A stretch of 5,240 bases of DNA from Planctomycetaceae bacterium (GCA_031257725.1 JAIROD010000752.1:1-5240), one strand, 5' to 3'. Counted from the stretch's first letter, positions 1 to 4,640 are shown. A program made the numbers and translations. Notes: generated by a model from the letters alone, not told the origin.

Positions 1-129
1 AGAAATACCGCCACGACCAAGACTCGCCGCTTCGGTCGCCGCCCACACACGACGGGAACGCTCATCGGACAAAAAACGGGAAATGCTCTTGTACTTATTA
101 CCAATGGTTGTTATAATACCGTGATCCAT
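1..129 (-). CDS. ISAzo13-family transposase, N-terminal part (runs off window)
   Basis: Read on the minus strand from ATG at 129, the frame stays open to the window edge and gives 43 residues. They include a KYKSISRFLSDERSRRVWAA-type stretch followed by SLGRGGIS. This resembles the N-terminus of ISAzo13-type DDE transposases (KY..L...LDERxRRLWAAaEA..LG.GGIS), where it precedes a helix-turn-helix. The protein would cut and join the ends of its own insertion sequence. The ATG at 129 matches the family's usual start; a GTG at 181 in the same frame would add 17 unrelated residues. No clear Shine-Dalgarno precedes the ATG. Whether the rest of the gene is intact cannot be judged from here. The family call rests on recalled motif similarity. 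Confidence 0.75.
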   Translation of the reverse strand, partial: MDHGIITTIGNKYKSISRFLSDERSRRVWAATEAASLGRGGIS

Positions 130-200
130 GTAGGTAGTATACTGAATGGCAAAATAAAAAAAAATACCAGTTTTGGATCACTTATTTTGCTACAGTGCCT
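1..200 (-). mobile_element. ISAzo13-family insertion sequence, 5' end portion
   Basis: This contains the transposase start and its short upstream region. On the minus strand the presumed outer end reads GGCACTGTAGC near 200-190, just before the AT-rich DNA at 201. The terminus is inferred from the distance to the transposase start and from the change in sequence character. The other end and the target duplication lie outside the window, so the exact boundary is uncertain. Confidence 0.45.
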
Positions 201-211
201 AATAAAAAATT

Positions 212-250
212 AAAATAGACAGTTACGCCGTTAACTGTCTATTTTGTTTT
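212..250. terminator. Perfect 14-bp hairpin with A/T tracts, terminator-like on both strands
   Basis: The arm AAAATAGACAGTTA (212-225) pairs perfectly with TAACTGTCTATTTT (232-245) around the 6-base loop CGCCGT. T-rich sequence follows on the right and A-rich sequence precedes on the left, so it could terminate transcription in either direction. It lies just outside the presumed IS end and may belong to a gene that the IS has displaced. GC content of the stem is low, so termination strength is uncertain. Confidence 0.5.
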
Positions 251-258
251 AATTTTTT

Positions 259-272
259 GTAACTATTCAGTG
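259..272 (+). repeat. Dispersed motif copy a, (G)TAACTATTCAGTG
   Basis: Exact core TAACTATTC at 260-268, followed by AGTG and then TATTGTT. The same extension, with one extra base, follows copy d at 4077. It lies 14 bases after the 212-245 hairpin. Confidence 0.6.
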
Positions 273-325
273 TATTGTTGGTCTAGTTATTGTAGCAGCC
301 GTTTTTAAACGTTTGCCATCGGGTC

Positions 326-341
326 AACGCCGCTAGGCGTT
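326..341. repeat. Small GC hairpin followed by T run
   Basis: AACGCC (326-331) pairs with GGCGTT (336-341) around the tetraloop GCTA, and the sequence continues in T to 343. It could be a weak terminator on the plus strand, but no gene ends just upstream. It sits just before the left 28-nt inverted repeat. Confidence 0.35.
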
Positions 342-345
342 TTAT

Positions 346-515
346 GTGAATAACCGCCGGTTTCAACCGGCGGCAAAGCACCCCACTAAACTCACCCCCT
401 GTAGGGGTTGCACTAAAAATTATCGTTCAAATTTAATGCCGCTTGAGGACAACCCCTAAAGGGGTTGAGGTGGTCGTGTGTCCGCTACCGCCGGTTGAAA
501 CCGGCGGTTATTCAC
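346..515. repeat. REP/BIME-like element bounded by perfect 28-nt inverted repeats
   Basis: Bases 346-373 and 488-515 are exact reverse complements over 28 nt. Each arm is itself a hairpin: CCGCCGGTT / AACCGGCGG with a 2-base loop (354-373 and 488-507). The 114 bases between them have no plausible open frame but include two CCCCT..AGGGG palindromes. Small GC-rich hairpins in inverted pairs around a short spacer are the layout of REP doublets (BIMEs), which in other bacteria are mobilised by Y1 (RAYT) transposases. No such transposase is in this window, so the link is inference. Confidence 0.6.
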
Positions 516-535
516 GTTGAACCCCTAAAGGGGTT
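396..535. repeat. Three CCCCT-NN-AGGGG mini-palindromes
   Basis: AACCCCTAAAGGGGTT occurs exactly at 451-466 and 520-535, and a diverged form CCCCTGTAGGGGTT at 396-409. Each can form a 5-7 bp stem with a 2-base loop. Two of them lie inside the 28-nt inverted-repeat pair and one just outside its right arm. Confidence 0.6.
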
Positions 536-648
536 GTTCGTTGTAATAAATCAATCACAAAATGTAAAACCTCCAATCGAGTGAATAGATACGATTATTG
601 AAAGATTCTAGTCTTATTAGTCCCCTTTTTTATTGGGTCGGTAGGGGA

Positions 649-743
649 GTTGGGGTCTATTATTAAAATTAGTCAACCGGCGCAACCGCACCGGTTGACT
701 AATTTTAATTAATAAATAAATTAATAAATTAATAGACACCAAC
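649..743. repeat. MITE-like 95-bp palindrome with 19-bp perfect stem
   Basis: The ends GTTGGGGTCTATTA (649-662) and the reverse complement of 730-743 match at 13 of 14 positions. Inside, 662-680 and 691-709 are perfect 19-nt complements (ending AGTCAACCGG / CCGGTTGACT) around a 10-base loop. An AT-rich repetitive stretch (709-733) makes the right half longer. There is no reading frame. It resembles a miniature inverted-repeat element, and it could also fold as a very stable RNA hairpin. Confidence 0.55.
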
Positions 744-750
744 ACCAAAC

Positions 751-818
751 GGTAACTATTCCGTCGTCGGTAGGGGCGTACTTGGGTGAGCAAGTCCTAA
801 AACGAATGAATAGTTACC
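751..818. repeat. Inverted pair of TAACTATTC motifs (copies b and b') enclosing a hairpin
   Basis: GGTAACTATTC (751-761) and its exact reverse complement GAATAGTTACC (808-818) bound a 68-base unit. At its centre ACTTG (780-784) pairs with CAAGT (791-795). The sequence GTCGGTAGGGG at 766-776 is a direct repeat of 637-647, which precedes the neighbouring palindrome at 649-743. The unit lies directly upstream of the UroD-like gene. Confidence 0.55.
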
Positions 819-885
819 AAAAACGCTGTATTTCGTGATGGTCTAAATTGCGGATATTGGGTATGGTTAGATTAGAGAAAAGGTC

Positions 886-894
886 TGGTATAAT
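886..894 (+). promoter_or_regulatory. Extended -10 promoter (TGGTATAAT)
   Basis: A TG-N-TATAAT extended -10 hexamer lies 88 bases before the ATG at 983. A -35 is weak at best (TTAGAT at 867-872, 16-base spacer), which extended -10 promoters tolerate. Transcription would start near 901, inside the open 5' extension of the downstream frame, so the TTG (848) and ATG (863) starts would not be on the transcript. Confidence 0.5.
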
Positions 895-982
895 TGCCGC
901 CGTGCTTGGTCAACCATTAACCCAATCTCCAAACCAAGCGGTTTTTCCTATTTATTTTGAGCAACCAACCAGAGAACAAATT

Positions 983-2017
983 ATGAACGGTTATGAAAGA
1001 ATTCGGGCAACTTTAGAAAGACAACCAACGGATTGTCTTGCGTTTATGCCGATTACCATGATGTTTGCGGCAGATCAAACCGGAGTTTCGTATGGTCAAT
1101 ATACAGCCGATTATCGGCTGCTTGTTGAAGCACAATTAGAAACTGCACGGAAATTCGATATTGATCATGTTTCGTGTATTAGTGATCCGGTGCGGGAAGC
1201 GGCGGATTGCGGCGGTACGATTCATTATTTCGACGACCAACCGCCGGCTGTTGATGAATCCAACGCACTGCTCAAAGACAAAACCTTGTTGAAAACACTC
1301 ACTGTTCCTAATCCGTTTCGGGAAGGCAGCCGCATGAATGATCGGGTTCAGGCGGTACGGTTATTGGCGGAAAAAGTCAAAGGAGAATGTTTTATCGAAG
1401 GTTGGGTGGAAGGTCCCTGTGCGGAAGCCGCTGATCTTCGTGGAATTAATAATTTGATGACGGATTTTATGGATGATCCGCAATTTGTGCAAGACCTTTT
1501 TGGGTTCAATGTCCGTATGGCAACCGCCTTTGCTCAAGCTCAGATTGATGCTGGTTGCGATATTATCGGTATCGGAGATGCCGCCGCATCATTGGTCGGT
1601 CCACGTCTTTACAAAAATGTTGTATTCCCGTTTGAAAAATTGCTTGTCGAAAACATTCACGCTGCGGGTTGTCGGGTTCGGCTGCATATTTGCGGTAATA
1701 TTAATCGAAGTTTGACCGATATTGGTCAACTTGGTTGTGATTTAATTGATCTTGATTCAATGGTTTCGATTGAAAAAGCACGGAAAGAAACCGGTGAATA
1801 TCAAGTTTTGGATGGTAATCTTGATCCGGTCAAAGTTTTGCGAAACGGAACACCGGAACAGATTCAAACGATATTGGCGGAATGTTTTCGCCAAGCCGGA
1901 ATGAATTATATTGTTGGAGCCGGTTGTGAGGTTCCGCGTGATACACCGCATGAAAACCTCCGAGCAATGCGTGATTTCGCACGACAAAACAATAGAACAA
2001 ATATAACTATTCCGTAG
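983..2017 (+). CDS. UroD-superfamily protein, MtaA/CmuA-like corrinoid methyltransferase type
   Basis: A 344-residue cytosolic protein with one uroporphyrinogen-decarboxylase TIM-barrel domain over nearly its whole length. His235-x-Cys237 (in HICGN) and Cys315 (in GAGCEVP) fit the H-x-C...C zinc site of MtaA/MtbA/CmuA methyltransferases, which pass methyl groups between corrinoid proteins and thiols such as coenzyme M. The RQAGR-type N-terminal motif of true HemE is absent, so haem synthesis is unlikely. Its methyl acceptor is unknown and no corrinoid protein lies nearby. The frame is open from 848 (TTG) and 863 (ATG). I prefer ATG 983 because the family starts near MNGYERIRATL, a promoter lies at 886-894, the extension uses CCA/CCT and AGA/AGG where the body prefers CCG and CGN, and an AGAGAA lies 6 bases upstream. 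The last residues (ITIP) and the stop come from a dispersed repeat. Confidence 0.85.
   Translation: MNGYERIRATLERQPTDCLAFMPITMMFAADQTGVSYGQYTADYRLLVEAQLETARKFDIDHVSCISDPVREAADCGGTIHYFDDQPPAVDESNALLKDKTLLKTLTVPNPFREGSRMNDRVQAVRLLAEKVKGECFIEGWVEGPCAEAADLRGINNLMTDFMDDPQFVQDLFGFNVRMATAFAQAQIDAGCDIIGIGDAAASLVGPRLYKNVVFPFEKLLVENIHAAGCRVRLHICGNINRSLTDIGQLGCDLIDLDSMVSIEKARKETGEYQVLDGNLDPVKVLRNGTPEQIQTILAECFRQAGMNYIVGAGCEVPRDTPHENLRAMRDFARQNNRTNITIP
2004..2017 (+). repeat. Dispersed motif copy c, overlapping the end of the UroD-like gene
   Basis: Exact core TAACTATTC at 2004-2012, followed by CGTAG. The TAG at 2015-2017 in the motif context is the stop codon of the gene, so the repeat encodes the final Ile-Thr-Ile-Pro. 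This copy has CCGT instead of CAGT, like copy b. Confidence 0.55.
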
Positions 2018-2045
2018 TGTATTATCAGGAAATACTCATCAGGTA

Positions 2046-2219
2046 GGCGACATTTCGCCGAAAGGTCGCACGGTTGATCTGGTTTCTCCATTTCCGTCCG
2101 CACACAGGGGCAATCAGTTTCCAAACCAGTCAGAAACACAAATTATCCAATCGAATCTGATTCACTGTTGCCTATCGGCAACGCAACCGTGTGTGAAAAC
2201 CTTTCGCCGAAAGGTTGCC
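2046..2219. repeat. Imperfect inverted repeat between the UroD-like gene and rpsP
   Basis: The left arm (2046-2076) and right arm (2184-2219) are related as imperfect inverted repeats. CACGGTTG (2069-2076) pairs with CAACCGTG (2184-2191), and each arm holds a hairpin with the same loop, TTTCGCCGAAA (2053-2063 and 2202-2212). Inside, CTGGTTT (2079-2085) pairs with AAACCAG (2123-2129), and GTTGCC/GGCAAC (2167-2172 and 2177-2182) forms another stem. No open frame is convincing here. It could be a palindromic repeat insertion or a structured transcript end. Confidence 0.45.
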
Positions 2220-2229
2220 CGCTTTTTTT
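2198..2229 (+). terminator. Intrinsic terminator upstream of rpsP
   Basis: AACCTTT (2198-2204) pairs with AAAGGTT (2210-2216) around the loop CGCCG, with a run of seven T at 2223-2229 six bases after the stem. It would end transcription of the UroD-like gene and separate it from the ribosomal operon. Confidence 0.6.
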
Positions 2230-2269
2230 GCCCCCCCTTTTCATATTTTAGATTATAAATAATAATATG

Positions 2270-2314
2270 CCGACTTGTATTTTGTATTGACGAAATAAGC
2301 AAGTTGGTTTTTTT
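2270..2314 (+). promoter_or_regulatory. Terminator-like hairpin in the rpsP leader (possible attenuator)
   Basis: CCGACTTG (2270-2277) pairs with CAAGTTGG (2300-2307) through seven Watson-Crick pairs and one G-T pair, directly followed by seven T (2308-2314). The 22-base loop contains a TTGACG (2287-2292) that could instead be a -35 box, but no good -10 stands 16-18 bases further on. If transcription starts upstream, near the AT-rich 2250-2268, this would be a leader attenuator for the ribosomal operon. If not, it is a second terminator. Confidence 0.35.
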
Positions 2315-2369
2315 AGCGAATCAAAGAAAGAGAATTATCGGGATTTATCATCTTACAATACTTATATTT

Positions 2370-2375
2370 AAGGAG
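2370..2375 (+). promoter_or_regulatory. Strong ribosome binding site of rpsP
   Basis: AAGGAG lies seven bases before TTG at 2383. It fixes the TTG as start codon, since the encoded protein then begins exactly at the conserved MAVKIR of S16. Confidence 0.85.
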
Positions 2376-2382
2376 AAAACAG

Positions 2383-2805
2383 TTGGCAGTTAAAATTCGA
2401 ATGAAAAAAATGGGACGGCTTCATCGTCCGTTTTTCCGTGTATGTGTGATGGATGCCCGAACGCCGCGCGATGGTCGGGTACTCGAAGAAGTCGGTTATT
2501 ATGACCCAATGGTTGCGGAAACCGATGCCCGCGCTATTTTGAACGGTGAACGAATCAACTATTGGATTGGCGTTGGGGCTCAGCCGTCTGATAAAGTTTC
2601 CGTACTCATCAAAAAATACGGCGTTAACGGAACTCATCGTGAAGCGCAAAAAGCCGCTTTGGATCGTTTGACCGGTCGTCGCCGACGTTCCACCTACACA
2701 ATAGATTCACCGGATTCGCCGCCGGAACCACCGCAGCCAAAACAGAAACAAAAGAAGAAAAAAAAAGCCGATGCCTCTGCGGAAACCGTCCCCGCAGAAG
2801 CATAA
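2383..2805 (+). CDS. rpsP: 30S ribosomal protein S16
   Basis: A component of the small ribosomal subunit that binds 16S rRNA and helps assemble the body of the 30S particle. The 140-residue product shows the S16 core: MAVKIRMKKMGR at the start, RPFFRV, DARTPRDGR (24-32), EEVGYYDP (35-42) and YWIGVGAQPSDKV (60-72). The usual domain ends near residue 85-95. The remaining 45 or so residues form a low-complexity tail rich in Pro, Gln and Lys (PPEPPQPK, then KKKKK at 124-128) ending in an acidic Ala/Glu stretch. Such a tail is longer than in E. coli S16 (82 residues) and probably contacts rRNA. Translation starts at TTG behind a perfect Shine-Dalgarno. It is the first gene of the operon with trmD and rplS; rimM, which often follows rpsP, is absent. 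Confidence 0.97.
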   Translation: MAVKIRMKKMGRLHRPFFRVCVMDARTPRDGRVLEEVGYYDPMVAETDARAILNGERINYWIGVGAQPSDKVSVLIKKYGVNGTHREAQKAALDRLTGRRRRSTYTIDSPDSPPEPPQPKQKQKKKKKADASAETVPAEA

Positions 2806-2810
2806 ATCAC

Positions 2811-2816
2811 AGCGGA
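2811..2816 (+). promoter_or_regulatory. Ribosome binding site that decides the trmD start
   Basis: AGCGGA lies seven bases before the ATG at 2824 but only one base before the ATG at 2818. The spacing favours 2824. Confidence 0.5.
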
Positions 2817-2823
2817 AATGGTT

Positions 2824-3585
2824 ATGTTGCCGGCAATTCGTTTTGATGTTTTAACCCTTTTTCCCAACGCTTTTACGGGATTTCTTTCGGAAAGCGTCTT
2901 GAAAGGGGCAATTGTAACGCAAAAAATTGAAGTTAATCTCCATAATATGCGTGATTGGGCGGACGATAAACATGCAACGATGGATGATCGTCCTTTTGGC
3001 GGCGGACCGGGAATGTTGCTCAAAGTTGATCGTGTTGTTCCATGCGTTGAGGCAATACAACGTCAGCAGGAACCGGGGCGATTATTGATGTTTACACCGC
3101 AAGGTTGTCGTTTTAACCAGCCGTTTGCCGAATCACTTTCAACGGAAAAACGAATTGTTATGCTCTGCGGGCGATATGAAGGATTTGATGAACGAATCAC
3201 CGAAATCCTTAAGCCGGAAGAAGTTTCAATTGGTGATTATATCCTTAACGGTGGTGAAGTTGCGGCGATGGCAGTGATTGAAACGGTGATGCGGTTAATT
3301 CCCGGCGTTTTGGGTGATGAAGATTCTAATCGGTTTGATTCCTTTTCAACCGGAAATAGAATTTTAGATTGCGCCCACTACACACGACCAAGAGAATATC
3401 GCGGACTTGCCGTGCCGGAAGTTTTGTTGAGCGGAAATCACGCTGAAATTGACCGGTGGCGCAAAGAAAACAGTTTACAACGAACTCAGGTAAAAAGACC
3501 CGATTTATTAGTGACCAGTGCTAGTGTTTCGTCACTAAAAACGGAAACAACTATTTTTGTAGATTCCAAAAAACAACAAGAGTGA
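2824..3585 (+). CDS. trmD: tRNA (guanine37-N1)-methyltransferase
   Basis: Methylates N1 of G37, next to the anticodon, in tRNAs reading CNN and some other codons, using S-adenosylmethionine; this prevents +1 frameshifting. The 253-residue product has the SPOUT trefoil-knot motifs of TrmD: RPFGGGPGM (56-64), TPQG, CGRYEGFDERI (115-125), SIGDYILNGGE (135-145) and LDCAHYTRP with the presumed general base Asp182 (equivalent to E. coli Asp169). VPEVLLSGNHAEIDRWR and the RPDLL motif of the C-terminal tRNA-binding domain follow. About 25 extra residues come after RPDLL. Its length is close to E. coli TrmD (255). The alternative ATG at 2818 adds two residues. It follows rpsP by 18 bases and precedes rplS by 32, consistent with cotranscription. 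An 8-bp inverted repeat (TTAGTGAC / GTCACTAA, 3508-3515 and 3531-3538) lies in the last codons. Confidence 0.97.
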   Translation: MLPAIRFDVLTLFPNAFTGFLSESVLKGAIVTQKIEVNLHNMRDWADDKHATMDDRPFGGGPGMLLKVDRVVPCVEAIQRQQEPGRLLMFTPQGCRFNQPFAESLSTEKRIVMLCGRYEGFDERITEILKPEEVSIGDYILNGGEVAAMAVIETVMRLIPGVLGDEDSNRFDSFSTGNRILDCAHYTRPREYRGLAVPEVLLSGNHAEIDRWRKENSLQRTQVKRPDLLVTSASVSSLKTETTIFVDSKKQQE

Positions 3586-3605
3586 CTAGCCGCTTGTTAA
3601 TAAAT

Positions 3606-3610
3606 GGAGA
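3606..3610 (+). promoter_or_regulatory. Ribosome binding site of rplS
   Basis: GGAGA lies seven bases before the ATG at 3618. This rules out the upstream in-frame start at 3582, which overlaps the trmD stop and would add 12 residues outside the L19 family alignment. Confidence 0.75.
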
Positions 3611-3617
3611 TAAAATT

Positions 3618-4064
3618 ATGAGTGATCAACTGATGAGTATTGTCGAAGCACAAAGCAAAAAACCACAATCAGCAATTTCACAATTTGAAATTGGTGATAC
3701 GGTTAATGTGCATTGTCGTATTCTCGAAGGCGAAAAGGAACGAGTCCAAATTTTCAACGGAGTGGTGATTGCCCGAAGCGGAAGCGGAACACGGGAGATG
3801 TTCACGGTTCGCCGGATTGTGGCAGGTGAAGGGGTTGAACGGAAATTCGCTATTCATTCTCCACGAATTGCCAAAATCGAAACAGTTCGAAGTGCGGTTG
3901 TTCATCGTGCCAAGTTGTATTTCCTGCGGGACCGTGTTGGTAAAGCGGTGCGGCTTAAAGAACGTGCGGTCAAACGCAAAGTTGAAGAAGTAAAAACCGT
4001 CAAAAAACCGCGTCGCGGTTCTAAAAATAAAAAGAAAGAAACAAAGACCCAAGTGAATGAATAA
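3618..4064 (+). CDS. rplS: 50S ribosomal protein L19
   Basis: A large-subunit protein at the 30S-50S interface that contributes to the intersubunit bridge region. The 148-residue product carries the L19 fold signatures: FEIGDTVNVHCRILEGEKERVQIFNGVVIARSG within 23-55, the TFTVRR equivalent MFTVRRI (61-67), GEGVERKFAIHSPRI (70-84) and the conserved AKLYFLR...GKA.RLKER block (98-116). The core ends near residue 116, about the full length of E. coli L19 (115). The last 32 residues are a Lys/Arg-rich tail (KTVKKPRRGSKNKKKETK) that is likely disordered and RNA-binding. Start ATG 3618 has a good Shine-Dalgarno. It is the last gene of the rpsP-trmD-rplS operon, with a dispersed repeat 12 bases after the stop and a terminator about 50 bases after it. 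Confidence 0.97.
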   Translation: MSDQLMSIVEAQSKKPQSAISQFEIGDTVNVHCRILEGEKERVQIFNGVVIARSGSGTREMFTVRRIVAGEGVERKFAIHSPRIAKIETVRSAVVHRAKLYFLRDRVGKAVRLKERAVKRKVEEVKTVKKPRRGSKNKKKETKTQVNE

Positions 4065-4076
4065 TTCATAGAAATT

Positions 4077-4090
4077 GTAACTATTCAGTG
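4077..4090 (+). repeat. Dispersed motif copy d, just after rplS
   Basis: GTAACTATTCAGTG, identical over 14 bases to copy a at 259-272, and again followed by a TATTGTT-like stretch (ATATTGTT). It lies between the rplS stop and the operon terminator. Confidence 0.6.
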
Positions 4091-4115
4091 ATATTGTTTT
4101 GTGATAATAAATATT

Positions 4116-4143
4116 CTCGTCCCGTTTAGGGACGAGCGTTTTT
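4116..4143 (+). terminator. Intrinsic terminator of the rpsP-trmD-rplS operon
   Basis: CTCGTCCC (4116-4123) pairs perfectly with GGGACGAG (4129-4136) around the loop GTTTA, and a run of five T follows at 4139-4143. A textbook rho-independent terminator 52 bases after the rplS stop. Confidence 0.85.
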
Positions 4144-4188
4144 AATCGAATTTCTACCCAATATTTTGTCCTTAACAGGACAGAAAAA

Positions 4189-4430
4189 TAGACATTTTCG
4201 CTAACCCCAAAATGCAATTCCAACAACCTTATTTTCAACCTGATTTTCCTAACAAAACAACCTTAGTAGCATAAGAATAATAACAAACTAACCTTATTGT
4301 TTTTCTTTTTTTAATGAGGTAATAAGGTTGGTCTTTTATTTGTCTTTTGGCTACTAAGGTTGTTTTGTTTAGAAAATAAGGTTGGAAATAAGTTTTTTTT
4401 GAACTGTTTTTAAGTTAGCGAAAAGGTCTA
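4189..4430. mobile_element. MITE-like element with 17-bp terminal inverted repeats and TA flanks
   Basis: TAGACATTTTCGCTAAC (4189-4205) and the reverse complement of 4414-4430 agree at 16 of 17 positions. The outermost TA on each side (4189-4190 and 4429-4430) fits a TA target duplication, the signature of IS630/Tc1-mariner transposition, leaving a 238-bp element (4191-4428). The interior is itself palindromic. AACAAAACAACCTTAGTAGC (4252-4271) complements 4350-4369 base for base over most of its length, and a CAACCTTAT-type unit appears three times on the left and three times inverted on the right. There is no coding frame, so it would depend on a transposase elsewhere in the genome. The mariner assignment is inference from the TA and the repeats. 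Confidence 0.65.
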
Positions 4431-4448
4431 ATGAACATTATTCACAAT

Positions 4449-4462
4449 ACTGGATAGTTACC
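4449..4462 (-). repeat. Dispersed motif copy e, one mismatch, minus strand
   Basis: On the minus strand this reads GGTAACTATCCAGT, one change from the core, followed by ATTGTGAATAAT. It faces copy d at 4077 in inverted orientation, and the similarity extends past the core, so d and e bracket the terminator and the MITE-like element. Confidence 0.5.
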
Positions 4463-4483
4463 GAAATTTCCTGATTATTTCGG
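4461..4483. repeat. Hairpin next to motif copy e
   Basis: CCGAAAT (4461-4467) pairs with ATTTCGG (4477-4483) around a 9-base loop. It begins at the edge of copy e. No function is evident. Confidence 0.35.
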
Positions 4484-4569
4484 AATTTGGATGAAGTAAT
4501 CGCAGATATACTATTCGCGGTCAATAAATTGCATCTTTCGTCATATTTCAGTGTCCATTTTCTGATGAT

Positions 4570-4583
4570 GTAATTATTCAGTG
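4570..4583 (+). repeat. Dispersed motif copy f, one mismatch
   Basis: GTAATTATTCAGTG differs from copies a and d by one base (C to T). It is followed ten bases later by the hairpin at 4594-4640. Confidence 0.5.
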
Positions 4584-4593
4584 TAAATGTGGC

Positions 4594-4640
4594 GAAACGT
4601 ATGGGAATGTTGAATTTTGAAGATTCCCATAAGTCGTTTC
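4594..4640. repeat. Long hairpin downstream of motif copy f
   Basis: GAAACG-TATGGGAAT (4594-4608) pairs with ATTCCCATA (4623-4631) and CGTTTC (4635-4640): 15 base pairs interrupted by a 3-base bulge (AGT), with a 14-base loop. No T run follows, so a terminator is unlikely. Confidence 0.45.

Noticed and set aside
346..535. CRISPR-like array
   Set aside because: The repeats are inverted, not direct, spacing is irregular and there are no cas genes.
848..982. N-terminal extension of the UroD-like protein from TTG 848 or ATG 863
   Set aside because: It contains an extended -10 promoter, has different proline and arginine codon choice from the body, and does not match the family N-terminus. Kept only as an alternative start.
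983..2017. Assignment as hemE
   Set aside because: The RQAGR-type motif of true uroporphyrinogen decarboxylase is missing and the H-x-C...C zinc ligands of the methyltransferase branch are present.
2018..2220. Riboswitch or known structured RNA
   Set aside because: Several stems are possible but I recognise no conserved aptamer core, and the symmetry is better explained by an inverted repeat plus terminator.
3573..3595. Hairpin AACAAG/CTTGTT at the trmD-rplS junction as a terminator
   Set aside because: It has only six pairs with a 12-base loop and no T run. It is too weak.
3678..4238. 186-codon minus-strand open frame
   Set aside because: It is antisense to rplS, rich in Phe, Asn and Tyr as expected for a shadow, and runs into the terminator and MITE. 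Not a gene.
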